DNA of 64,000 nt from NCBI GenBank assembly GCA_964458705.1, contig CAYWKD010000019.1:1-64000 (forward strand), read 5' to 3'. Within the stretch, counting starts at the first letter, position 1, and the number at the start of each line of letters is the position of its first letter. The DNA is from JAAUTG01 sp964458705 (GTDB taxonomy: Bacteria > Bacteroidota > Bacteroidia > Chitinophagales > Saprospiraceae). Shown here in pieces: positions 50,932-60,040 of this stretch. The notes beneath the pieces were generated by a model that saw only the letters and a program-made list of their open reading frames with translations, ran no database searches and was not told the origin of the DNA. The position numbers were made by a program, and so were the translations under genes.

Positions 50932-53900
50932 TTACAAACTCAATTGTCCTCCAGCTACTTTTGTCTCCTCGATGGCTTCCATTACTGTGTTGTGCTCAAA
51001 ACTCCTGAAATCCACAGGCAGCACGTTAGAAATTCCTTTTTCATTGTGTACGCCATAGATCACATCTACGGCAGCCATAGTTAATTTATTATGTGTTACA
51101 ATAATGAACTGCGAGTCTTTCGAAAATTTGCGGATAATTTTGTTGAATTTTTCAATATTCGCATCATCTAGCGGTGCATCTACCTCATCGAAAATGCAAA
51201 ATGGTGCAGGCTTGAGCAGATAGAGTGCAAAAAGTAGCGCAGTAGCAGTTAGCGTCTTTTCGCCACCCGAAAGTTGATTGATTGTTTGTGGTCGCTTGCC
51301 CTTTGGCTTGGCAATAATCTCAATACCTGAGTTGAGCGGATCGTCGGGATCAAGTAGAATCAAATCACAAATATCATCTTCAGTAAAAAGACTTCGGAAG
51401 GCTTCAATGAAATAGACCCTTGTTTCTTCAAAGGCTTGTAGGAATTGGCTGGTGGCCGTTTCTTCAATTTCCTTGATGGTTTCTTCGAGGTCGTCTTTGG
51501 CTTTTAAAATATCATCGCATTGTTGAGCGATGTTGTCGTGGCGTTCTTTCATGGCATCATAAGCCTCTACTGCCATTGGATTGATGTCGCCGTAGTTATC
51601 TAAACGATTTTTGAGTTGCTCTACTTTTGCTGCTAGCTCTTCCAAATTTTGATCCTCAGGCACGTCTTGACTATTAATGAGTTCGTTGATTTCCATTTCA
51701 AATTCAATCTTCACACGCTGTGCGACCGAACTGATTTGATATTTAACATCATTAAATTGATCTTTGAGCCTATTGATGCTGATTTGTGCATCTTGTTGCG
51801 CCTTGTTGCTTTTTCGGAGTTGCTTTTCGAGTTCGTTGATTTGCTCGCGCGCCTGATAATAAGTCTGCTCAAAAGTGGTTAAAGTAGTAGCTTGTTCTTT
51901 CTTTTGACTATAATATTCTTTTAATTGCTGCTCCAGTACTACTACTTCATCTCTTAGTAAATTCAACTCATCTGTTGCGGTAGTTTGCTCTTTTTGCTGT
52001 TGTTCTAGGTTAGCTTGTGTTTCTTGTAGCTGCTTTTCTCGAAAAGTTAATTCTTGTTGAAACGTATTGACTTTATTTTGTTGCTTGATGTATTCAATAT
52101 TGCGTTCGTTAAAAGCGGTGCTAGCCTTGCTGAGTTGTTCTGCGACTCCTTGGAAAGAACCTTCTGCTTTAGCTATTTGTAATTTCACCCCATCTGAGGT
52201 ATCGCGTTTTTCAACGAGTTGATTATCAATTGCTTCATTGTCTTTAATAGATTGCTGGGCTATTTTTCTAGCTGAATCAATTTTTACTTCAATGCCTTTT
52301 TGGAAACTCTCAAAATTCTCTAATCTAGAATCCAAGCCTGCCTTTTTTTGTAGGAGTTGATTTAAGTTGCTAGTGATTACTTGGATTTCCTGCTCGACTT
52401 TTTGCGCTTTTACTTGATCTAGCTGACCCTTGAATGAATAGTGATCGGATGATAAGCGATCCGCCTGACGCTCCAACTGCTTGATTTCTGTTTCAAGGAT
52501 TTCGATATTCTTTTTGCGACCAATTTTTTTTCCTTCAAATAAGCCAATCGATCCCCCAGACAAGCTGTAAGGTTTGCGGATTAATCGTCCGCTCCGTGCC
52601 AATACGACTAATACCTCATTAGAAATTTTATTGACCTGTGCATCGTCATCCACTACCATCACGTTCTCTAGCAAGTAGCTGCATAAATTTAAGTACTTGT
52701 TTTCTACTTCAATTAACTCGACGGCACGATGGGCAGTGGCTTGGACGGTGATGGGCGGCACATAATTTTGAAAAGCATCTAGCATGAAAAAATTAGCTTT
52801 CCCTTTTTGTGCATTGCTCAATAAGCGAATGGCAGCCATCGCCTCTTCTTTATCAGCAACGACATAATAATTCAGATAAGGCTCAAGGTAATTTTCAATA
52901 GCAACTCTATACGCCTCCTTCACATAAATCAAGTCAGAAAGCAAGGGTGCTGCTGTACTCCAGTTCTTTTTATTGCTCAAAAACTGAATGGACTCCGGGA
53001 AGCCTTCCATATTATTAATCATGCTCCGCACTAATTCCAATTCATTCTTCTTAGCATCTAGTTTTCGATTAATCTGATTGCGTTTAGTTTGAATTTCTTC
53101 CAACTGATTATTTAGTCGCTGAATATCAAACTGTTTTTTTTCTTTAGCAATTTCTAAAGACTTTAGCTGTTTTTGTTGAAAAGTTTCCTCTTTCTTTAAG
53201 TGTTGTAATGTTTCTCGTAAATCAATAATTTGGGCAGTGCGCTGCTCAATTTCCTTTTCGTGCTGCTCAATTTCTTTTGCTCGACTCGCAATTTGGTTGC
53301 TGTTGATCGCTTTTTGCTTTTCTAGCTCAAATATAGCCTGCTCGGCAGCTTGTTGCTGTTTTAATATTTCGTCGCGGCTACCTTTCAAATCCGAATGACT
53401 CAGTTTGATGCTTTCTAGTGCTTTTTCTGCTGCTTCTAGTTGATCTTCAAGCTGTGCTTCAATTCGTTTTTCGCTATTCAATTCAGTGCGATAATAGGCT
53501 ATTTCTTCCTTCAATTCATTGATCCTCAAAGTTGCCTTTTCGATCTGACTAGTAAGTTGATCTTGGTTTTGTTGAATGAATGTAATCTTCTGAATGATGA
53601 TTTTTTTATCATTTTCTATGCCTCTAATTTGCCCTGTCAGGCGATTCAAATTGCGTTGTTTGTCGGAGAGCATTCGCTCATTATCTATATTTCTCTTCTT
53701 CTCTGCCTCTACTTTAGCTTCAATCTGTCGAGTTTCGATTTCTAATGAACGGTATTTATCTTGTTCTTTATCAAGGCGATCTTTCAGGTTGTGATGTTGC
53801 TCCTTCAGCTTTGACATCTTAATCAAAGTCAAATCTACACTTAGTTGCCTGTATTTATCTTTAAGTTCAAAATATCGACGAGTGCGTTTAGCTTGCTTTT

Positions 53901-54516
53901 CAAGCGTAGTGATTTGCCCATTGATTTCGTAGAGTAAATCCTCTACGCGTTCTAAATCCTCTGTGGTACTTTTAAGTTTGTTGATTGTTTCTCGCTTTCT
54001 AATCTTATATTTTGAAATGCCAGCCGCTTGCTCAAACATTTTTCGGCGTGCATTATCCTTGTCGCTTAAAATATCATCTACCATACCCAAAGCAATGATA
54101 GCATAAGAGTTTGAGCCAATTCCTGTATCCAAAAACAGCGTTGTAATGTCCTTTAATCGGCATTTCACATTATTCAGGCGATACTCACTTTCACCAGAGC
54201 GATAAAGCATCCGAGTGATGGAAACAGTATTATACTCTGTTGGCAATAAATTTTTTGTGTTTTCAAAAGTGAGAGTTACCTGTGCTAAACTACCTGCTTT
54301 CTTTGTTTTTGTTCCGTTAAAAATAACACTAGACATCTGGTCTAGGCGCAATTCCTTACTCTTTTGCTCGCCTAACACCCAGCGAATTGAATCAACAATA
54401 TTTGACTTTCCCGAACCATTCGGACCAACAACACCCACCACATCCTCGTTAAAGTGAATAGTGGTGTCATTAGCAAAACTCTTGAACCCTTTAATGTCTA
54501 GTCTTTTTAATCGCAT
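50932..54516 (-). CDS. smc: Chromosome segregation ATPase SMC
   Basis: A 1194-residue SMC protein, the core of the condensin-like complex that compacts and separates chromosomes. The N-terminal head has 'LDIKGFKSFANDT' and Walker A GVVGPNGSGKSN. Two long coiled coils (about 170-500 and 680-1010) flank a hinge at about 515-650. The C-terminal head holds the signature 'INQLSGGEKTLTATALLFAL', Walker B 'FCIFDEVDAPLDDANIEKF' and the D-loop. Length is normal for bacterial SMC. scpA and scpB are not in the window. It is transcribed divergently from typA across a 309-base gap. Confidence 0.97.
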   Translation of the reverse strand: MRLKRLDIKGFKSFANDTTIHFNEDVVGVVGPNGSGKSNIVDSIRWVLGEQKSKELRLDQMSSVIFNGTKTKKAGSLAQVTLTFENTKNLLPTEYNTVSITRMLYRSGESEYRLNNVKCRLKDITTLFLDTGIGSNSYAIIALGMVDDILSDKDNARRKMFEQAAGISKYKIRKRETINKLKSTTEDLERVEDLLYEINGQITTLEKQAKRTRRYFELKDKYRQLSVDLTLIKMSKLKEQHHNLKDRLDKEQDKYRSLEIETRQIEAKVEAEKKRNIDNERMLSDKQRNLNRLTGQIRGIENDKKIIIQKITFIQQNQDQLTSQIEKATLRINELKEEIAYYRTELNSEKRIEAQLEDQLEAAEKALESIKLSHSDLKGSRDEILKQQQAAEQAIFELEKQKAINSNQIASRAKEIEQHEKEIEQRTAQIIDLRETLQHLKKEETFQQKQLKSLEIAKEKKQFDIQRLNNQLEEIQTKRNQINRKLDAKKNELELVRSMINNMEGFPESIQFLSNKKNWSTAAPLLSDLIYVKEAYRVAIENYLEPYLNYYVVADKEEAMAAIRLLSNAQKGKANFFMLDAFQNYVPPITVQATAHRAVELIEVENKYLNLCSYLLENVMVVDDDAQVNKISNEVLVVLARSGRLIRKPYSLSGGSIGLFEGKKIGRKKNIEILETEIKQLERQADRLSSDHYSFKGQLDQVKAQKVEQEIQVITSNLNQLLQKKAGLDSRLENFESFQKGIEVKIDSARKIAQQSIKDNEAIDNQLVEKRDTSDGVKLQIAKAEGSFQGVAEQLSKASTAFNERNIEYIKQQNKVNTFQQELTFREKQLQETQANLEQQQKEQTTATDELNLLRDEVVVLEQQLKEYYSQKKEQATTLTTFEQTYYQAREQINELEKQLRKSNKAQQDAQISINRLKDQFNDVKYQISSVAQRVKIEFEMEINELINSQDVPEDQNLEELAAKVEQLKNRLDNYGDINPMAVEAYDAMKERHDNIAQQCDDILKAKDDLEETIKEIEETATSQFLQAFEETRVYFIEAFRSLFTEDDICDLILLDPDDPLNSGIEIIAKPKGKRPQTINQLSGGEKTLTATALLFALYLLKPAPFCIFDEVDAPLDDANIEKFNKIIRKFSKDSQFIIVTHNKLTMAAVDVIYGVHNEKGISNVLPVDFRSFEHNTVMEAIEETKVAGGQLSL

Positions 54517-54825
54517 TTGCTCTAGGTAAAACAGGTTTTCCGACCTGCGAACTATCGTATTACAAATTAAAATATTTATACTACTTGATTTTTGAAAGGC
54601 AAAATTCCGAGCTATTCATCTCAAGCTAAGCAAGCACGTTGCTTTAAAAGAATACAAAAATACGAAAAAAAGAGAAGCTGAAAATTTATAGCTATTATCA
54701 AAATCCAAGAAAAACATTCTCAATTTATTCCAAACATTTCACCTATCTTTGTGTGTCTTTAAAATTAAGACTAGACTGTTGAAAACGTGGGATATTCATT
54801 CCACAACACTACTAAAGAAGGAATA
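54517..54825. other. Divergent intergenic region, smc / typA
   Basis: A 309-base A+T-rich gap without a gene. It includes the perfect -7 element at 54744-54751 for typA. I see no structured element for smc. Confidence 0.5.
54744..54751 (+). promoter_or_regulatory. Candidate -7 element of the typA promoter
   Basis: TATCTTTG is a perfect TAnnTTTG match, 75 bases before the typA ATG. The -33 box is not clear. Confidence 0.5.
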
Positions 54826-56652
54826 ATGGTACAATCTATTCGCAACGTCGCAATTATTGCACACGTTGACCACGGCAAGACTACGCTTGTCGATCTTATG
54901 CTACATGCTGGAAATTTATTCGGAGAACGCGAAAATCCAGGCATGCTTATTATGGACAATAACGACTTAGAGCGTGAACGTGGAATTACGATCACTTCTA
55001 AGAATGCTTCTATCATTTATAAGGATGTAAAAATAAATATTATTGATACTCCTGGCCACTCCGACTTCGGTGGTGAGGTGGAGCGAGTACTGAATATGGC
55101 AGACAGTGCTATACTACTAGTAGATGCTTTTGAAGGTCCGATGCCACAAACGCGCTTTGTACTTCAAAAAGCACTAGAATTAGGACTTAAGCCCATCTTG
55201 GTTGTCAATAAAGTGGATAAAGAAAACTGCACGCCAGAAGAGGTACAAGAAGCCGTTTTTGATTTGATGTTTACATTAGATGCCACGGAAGAGCAGCTAG
55301 AGTTTCCAACAATTTATGGTTCTGCCAAATTTGGCTGGATGAACTATGATTGGAAAACGAAAACAGATAATATTGATGCTTTAATGGATACCATTGTTGA
55401 GTATGTGCCTGAACCGAAGATAGAAGAGGGAACACTTCAAATGCTAATTACTTCATTGGACTATTCTTCCTTCACTGGGAGAATTGCAATTGGACGTTTG
55501 AACAGAGGTACTTTAAACGCCTCTCAAAGAGTAGCTCTGGTGAAAAATAATGGTGAAACCATTACCAAGCACAGCCTGAAAGGTCTATATGGTTTCAACG
55601 GTATGGATAAAATTAAAATCGAGGAAGTACAAGCTGGAGATATTTGTGCCGTAGTAGGAATTGATGGTTTTGAAATCGGTGATACAATTGCAGATGCCGA
55701 GAATCCTGAGGCACTGCCGACTATCGCAGTAGATGAGCCTACAATGAGTATGCTTTTTACCATCAATGATTCGCCATTCTTTGGAAAAGAAGGAAAATTT
55801 GTAACTTCTCGGCACATTAATGATAGATTAGAAAAAGAGTTAGAAAAAAACCTAGCTCTACGTATAGCACCAGGCAATACAGCAGATTCCTTCAACGTCT
55901 TTGGTCGTGGCGTATTGCACCTAGCTGTTTTGATTGAGACAATGCGGCGCGAAGGATTTGAATTGCAAATCGGTCAGCCACAAGTGATTATGAAAACGAT
56001 TAATGGTGTAAAATGTGAACCTGTTGAGGAATTGACGATTGATTTGCCTGAAAGTGCTTCTGGAAAAGCAATCGAAATGATTACCCGTAGAAAAGGCGAT
56101 ATGCAGTCCATGACACCGAAAGGTGATCGGATGATATTGAAGTTTGAAATCCCTTCTCGTGGCATCATTGGTTTGAGAACAAATTTAATAAACGCTTCGG
56201 GTGGCGAGGCAATTATGACCCATCGCTTCACAGAGTATCAACCGCACAAAGGCGAAATTCCGGGTCGTCAAAAAGGGTCATTAATTTCGATGGAAAACGG
56301 TAAGGCTATTCCTTATTCTATCTCAAATTTGCAAGAACGTGGAACTTTCTTCATTGAGCCGAACCAAGATATTTATGAAGGCCAGGTAGTTGGTGAAAAC
56401 GCTCGACCAGGTGATATGACCATCAACTTAACTAAGACTAAAAAATTGACAAACATGCGCTCTTCTGGTGCAGATGCCAAGTTAAAGTTGACACCGCCTC
56501 TTCGATTTACATTGGAAGAAGCATTAGAATATATACAAGGAGATGAATATGTAGAAGTAACTCCAGAGAACATTCGCATCCGTAAAGTCTTTTTAAAAGA
56601 ACATGAACGCAAGCGCTCTAAAAATAGCGCATTAGCTGGATCGAATGTGTAG
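54826..56652 (+). CDS. typA: Translational GTPase TypA/BipA
   Basis: A 608-residue ribosome-associated GTPase related to EF-G, which assists 50S assembly and translation under cold or stress. G motifs in order: 'AIIAHVDHGKTTL', 'ERGITITSKN', 'IIDTPGHSDFGGEVERV' and 'LVVNKVDKE', followed by domain II, the EF-G domain V-like part and the TypA-specific C-terminal domain ('GQVVGENARPGDMTINLTKTKKLTNMRSSG'). I start at ATG 54826 (MVQSIRNVAII); the open frame from GTG 54787 adds 13 residues with no family match. Length is typical. Confidence 0.97.
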   Translation: MVQSIRNVAIIAHVDHGKTTLVDLMLHAGNLFGERENPGMLIMDNNDLERERGITITSKNASIIYKDVKINIIDTPGHSDFGGEVERVLNMADSAILLVDAFEGPMPQTRFVLQKALELGLKPILVVNKVDKENCTPEEVQEAVFDLMFTLDATEEQLEFPTIYGSAKFGWMNYDWKTKTDNIDALMDTIVEYVPEPKIEEGTLQMLITSLDYSSFTGRIAIGRLNRGTLNASQRVALVKNNGETITKHSLKGLYGFNGMDKIKIEEVQAGDICAVVGIDGFEIGDTIADAENPEALPTIAVDEPTMSMLFTINDSPFFGKEGKFVTSRHINDRLEKELEKNLALRIAPGNTADSFNVFGRGVLHLAVLIETMRREGFELQIGQPQVIMKTINGVKCEPVEELTIDLPESASGKAIEMITRRKGDMQSMTPKGDRMILKFEIPSRGIIGLRTNLINASGGEAIMTHRFTEYQPHKGEIPGRQKGSLISMENGKAIPYSISNLQERGTFFIEPNQDIYEGQVVGENARPGDMTINLTKTKKLTNMRSSGADAKLKLTPPLRFTLEEALEYIQGDEYVEVTPENIRIRKVFLKEHERKRSKNSALAGSNV

Positions 56653-56692
56653 TCATAATGCGAACTCAGGCATTGTTACCTGCTTAGTAAGC

Positions 56693-56729
56693 AAATCTAA
56701 CTACCTTTATTTTCAAGGTAGTTAGATTT
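56693..56729. terminator. Bidirectional terminator between typA and glnA
   Basis: AAATCTAACTACCTT (56693-56707) pairs perfectly with AAGGTAGTTAGATTT (56715-56729): a 15-bp stem with a 7-base loop. It lies midway between the convergent typA and glnA genes, with T-rich sequence on the typA side. Confidence 0.8.
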
Positions 56730-56771
56730 AATTTTATTGTTTACTCAATACATTTTAATACACTAAAAACA

Positions 56772-57785
56772 CTACGACTTTATGGTACGAATAATAGCTG
56801 CTGCCACTTTATAAGGGTTGGCTGCTGAGTTTGGACGGCGATCTTCCAACCAGCCATTCCAACCATTTTCTACCGTTGCAATTGGAATACGAATGGATGC
56901 CCCACGATCAGAAATACCATAAGAAAACTTATCAATGGCTTGCGTTTCGTGCAGACCAGTTAAGCGCAAGTGATTGTCGTGTCCATAATTTGCAATACAA
57001 TCGGCTATGGATTCTGGTGTGCTAAATTTTTGGCAAATTTGATCGTAAATAGCTTTATCTCCAGCCGTTCTGAGCAAGCTGTTTGAGAAGTTAGCGTGCA
57101 TTCCTGAGCCATTCCAATCTCCACTAATTGGTTTACAGTTAAAATCTACATAGATGCCATATTTTTCAGCAACACGCTCTAACATATATCTTGCCACCCA
57201 AATCTGGTCACCTGCTGATTTAGCACCTTTTGAAAAAATCTGAAATTCCCATTGCCCAGCAGCTACTTCTGCATTGATTCCCTCAATATTCAAGCCTGCA
57301 TCAATACAAAAGTCCAAATGCTCCTCCACAATATCGCGACCATAGGCACGCTTAGCACCTACCCCACAATAGTAAGGTCCTTGAGGAGCTGGATAGCCGC
57401 CAGCCGGAAAACCTAGTGGCAGACCAGTTTCTTCATCACTCAAAAAATATTCCTGCTCGAAGCCAAACCAAAAATCATTATCATCATCTGAAATAGTGGC
57501 GCGCGCGTTTGATTCATGTGCTGTTCCATCTGCATTCAACACTTCAGTCATCACCAAATAAGCATTTTCGCGTGCTGGATCAGGACAAATAAACACTGGC
57601 TTCAAAAGACAATCTGATGAGCCCCCCTCTGCTTGCTGCGTTGAACTACCATCGAATGACCAGATTGGACACTCCTCTAATTTGCCAGTGAACTTACTAC
57701 TATCCACCAATTTCGTTTTGCTACGTAATAGTTGCATCGGCTTATAACCATCTAGCCAGATGTACTCTAATTTTACTTTAGACAT
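56772..57785 (-). CDS. glnA: Glutamine synthetase, short type II
   Basis: A 337-residue glutamine synthetase of the short GSII class common in Bacteroidota and eukaryotes, forming glutamine from glutamate and ammonia with ATP. 'LEYIWLDGYKPMQLLRSKTKLV' is the beta-grasp start and 'ECPIWSFDGSSTQQAEGGSSDCLLKPV' carries the metal/substrate loop. 'FWFGFEQEYFL' and 'INAEVAAGQWEFQI' hold catalytic glutamates, and 'GDWNGSGMHANFS' the glutamate-binding Gly/His loop. A consensus -7 element lies about 50 bases upstream. The ammonium transporter gene lies further upstream on the same strand, separated by 602 bases. Confidence 0.96.
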   Translation of the reverse strand: MSKVKLEYIWLDGYKPMQLLRSKTKLVDSSKFTGKLEECPIWSFDGSSTQQAEGGSSDCLLKPVFICPDPARENAYLVMTEVLNADGTAHESNARATISDDDNDFWFGFEQEYFLSDEETGLPLGFPAGGYPAPQGPYYCGVGAKRAYGRDIVEEHLDFCIDAGLNIEGINAEVAAGQWEFQIFSKGAKSAGDQIWVARYMLERVAEKYGIYVDFNCKPISGDWNGSGMHANFSNSLLRTAGDKAIYDQICQKFSTPESIADCIANYGHDNHLRLTGLHETQAIDKFSYGISDRGASIRIPIATVENGWNGWLEDRRPNSAANPYKVAAAIIRTIKS

Positions 57786-58387
57786 TGTTTAAAACTGTTT
57801 AATTATTATGTAATACGTGCTTCACTCAAAAAACCACAAAGCTACTGAAAATAATAGCAAAGTAAATCATTGATTGTCTTTAGATTCTGAGATTATATAG
57901 TAATCTACCTCCTTGAATCTTAGCTCAAGGAGATAGTTAAAGTACTTTTGTAAATCACCTTTTTGTAACCTATTCTAGCTTTTCTGCTGACTTTATAAAA
58001 TTATTTAAAATGAATAAACTACAGCTAATAAAAATGAGGCTAAAGCGTTATTTGCTTCAAGTGAAGTATTTTCAAATACATCTTCTGAAGCACTATCTTC
58101 GATAAAGCAGGAAACAAACACTGTTTTCTGATACTTTTGAGCAATGAACGCTCGGAAAATAATTGCCACTATGACGAGCGTCTTAGTTTTTATTAGTAAT
58201 AAAGTCCATCGATAAACAGCTATTTAAGCTCTTTGATAGAAGAAATTTATTAGCTTATTGCCAAAAGTGCGATGGATATAAGTCTTGAATATTACAACCA
58301 TGCACCACTCACAACGAAGCACATCTCCTATTTCAAAACAGGTAATCAGCTCTATATCAATCATCAAAATAACAGTCAGTTGATTCT
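57786..58387. other. Long intergenic region between amt and glnA
   Basis: The longest gene-free stretch in the window (602 bases). It holds the glnA -7 candidate at 57837-57844, an inverted repeat CTCCTTGA (57909-57916) / TCAAGGAG (57925-57932), and another, ACGCTCG (58148-58154) / CGAGCGT (58175-58181). A 31-codon frame at 58010-58105 is not convincing. No P-II (glnK) gene is present. It could hold a small RNA or regulator sites; I cannot show either. Confidence 0.5.
57837..57844 (-). promoter_or_regulatory. Candidate -7 element of the glnA promoter
   Basis: CAAAGCTA on the plus strand reads TAGCTTTG on the minus strand, matching TAnnTTTG, 52 bases before the glnA start. The -33 element is uncertain. 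Confidence 0.45.
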
Positions 58388-59665
58388 TTACATTCCGTAA
58401 GCATGCATGCCATGCTCGGCCATATCCAAACCTTCTATTTCTTCAGCTTCGCTTATACGCAAGCCTACTGTAACTTTCAATATAAGTCCAAAGATTAAGG
58501 AAAATACTACCGTGAACGCAATCACTGCAGATGCACCAAGTAATTGAGTACCAAAACTAAAATCACCTTGCCCAAAGATGCCCACAGCTAGTGTTCCCCA
58601 GATACCGCATACCAAATGAACAGAAGTTGCTCCAACAGGATCATCTATCTTTAGTCTATCAAACATGACTACAGAGAGCGGAATAATACATCCTGCTATA
58701 AAACCTGTAATAATTGCTAAATGTGGCGGTATCACATCCGCACCAGCCGTAATACCAACCAATCCACCTAGCATGCCATTTAGTACCATAGAAAGATCAA
58801 GTATTTTAAATAGTATATTGGAAACAATAAATGCGCCAATTGCACCTGCTGCTGCTGCTAGAGATGTAGTTGTAAATACTACTGATACTAATTCTGGATC
58901 GCCTGATAAGACAGAGCCTCCGTTGAATCCATACCAACCAAACCACAGTAAGAATACCCCAATAGCAGCCAAGGGCATACTATGTCCCGGTATCGGTTTG
59001 CTGCCCGACTTCGTATATTTCCCGATTCTCGGACCGAGTAATATAGCCATCACTAGTGCTGCTGCGCCGCCGCAGGCGTGAACTAAGGTAGAGCCAGCAA
59101 AGTCATAAAATCCTGCTTCGTCTAACCAGCCAGCACCCCATTTCCAACTGCCAGTGATTGGATAGCTAATAGCCACTAGTAGCGTAGCAAAAATCAAAAA
59201 CGGCCCGACTTTAATCCGCTCCGCCACTGCTCCAGAGACGATTGTCGCAGCTGTTGCCGCAAACATAGCTTGGAAGATAAAATCCGTCCAGTAGGTATAG
59301 GCTCCTTCCACATATCCAATTGGCGAGTAATCCTCTCCAGGATCAAGAAACGGTCCAGCAAAAGCAAAAAATTTCTGGGAAGCATCCTCCGCAAATCCTG
59401 GATACATTAAATTGAATCCTACTATGTAGTAAGTCAAAATTCCGATTGAGATAATCATTGCATTTTTGAATAGGATATTAACCACGTTTTTCTGGCGTAC
59501 AAATCCTGCTTCAAGCGTCGAAAAGCCTAAGTGCATGACGAATACCATAGCTGTTGCTACGAGCATCCAAGTGTTGTTAGCGGTGAACAAACCATTATTT
59601 GCAATCTCTGAAATTGCTTCGATTTGCTCCTTCGTAAATGTTTGTGTAAGTGCTTCGTCCATCAT
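58388..59665 (-). CDS. amt: Ammonium transporter
   Basis: A 425-residue Amt/Rh channel of the inner membrane that takes up ammonium for glnA. About eleven membrane segments are visible. 'MVFVMHLGFSTLEAGFVRQKN' is the family's first-helix signature. 'DFAGSTLVHACGGAAALVMAILLGPR' holds the first pore histidine region, and 'ATSVHLVCGIWGTLAVG' the second. The N-terminus is exported without a separate signal of note. The start may be ATG 59665 or the next codon, also ATG. A well-spaced -33/-7 promoter lies upstream. No glnK follows, unlike the usual amt-glnK pair. Confidence 0.95.
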   Translation of the reverse strand: MMDEALTQTFTKEQIEAISEIANNGLFTANNTWMLVATAMVFVMHLGFSTLEAGFVRQKNVVNILFKNAMIISIGILTYYIVGFNLMYPGFAEDASQKFFAFAGPFLDPGEDYSPIGYVEGAYTYWTDFIFQAMFAATAATIVSGAVAERIKVGPFLIFATLLVAISYPITGSWKWGAGWLDEAGFYDFAGSTLVHACGGAAALVMAILLGPRIGKYTKSGSKPIPGHSMPLAAIGVFLLWFGWYGFNGGSVLSGDPELVSVVFTTTSLAAAAGAIGAFIVSNILFKILDLSMVLNGMLGGLVGITAGADVIPPHLAIITGFIAGCIIPLSVVMFDRLKIDDPVGATSVHLVCGIWGTLAVGIFGQGDFSFGTQLLGASAVIAFTVVFSLIFGLILKVTVGLRISEAEEIEGLDMAEHGMHAYGM

Positions 59666-60040
59666 TTACTTACAGTTAAAAGATTAGTTAGACTGTATGG
59701 ATACTAACTTTACAATCATTTTCAATTAATATTCCGTTGTCTTTTAATTCAAAAGTAATATAATTTATGCTTTAAGCAAATCACCAATAACTAGTTGGAC
59801 TAGTATCAAATAAGCAAATAAACAATTCTCATTTCTGAAACAGAAGAAAAATTTATATCTGCTTATTTTGAAAGATTTTGTGTGCGTCACAGCTTTGGTT
59901 TTCTAAAAAAAACCTTCGTTTGAAGAAATACAATTTTCTTTTTGTTATTGAAAAAATTATCACCTCACTTAGAAATCTTGATGCTTGACGCCCTACTTTT
60001 TTTTAAAGAAGCCTTTACCTTTATCTTAAATTCAGGATAA
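59666..60040. other. Divergent intergenic region, amt / helix-hairpin-helix gene
   Basis: A 375-base A+T-rich gap. Apart from the amt promoter at 59750-59779 I see no gene, strong repeat or terminator. Confidence 0.5.
59750..59779 (-). promoter_or_regulatory. Promoter of amt
   Basis: On the minus strand TTG (59779-59777), a 19-base spacer and TACTTTTG (59757-59750) match the Bacteroidota -33/-7 pattern TTG-N19-TAnnTTTG. The start codon lies about 85 bases downstream. This is the best two-part promoter I found. Confidence 0.6.

Noticed and set aside
58010..58105. 31-codon frame in the amt-glnA gap
   Set aside because: Very short, rich in L/K/Q/Y by base composition, with no promoter or conserved feature that I can see.
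57786..58387. tRNA or CRISPR in the longest gap
   Set aside because: No cloverleaf arms, no T-loop consensus and no regularly spaced repeats are visible, here or in the other gaps.
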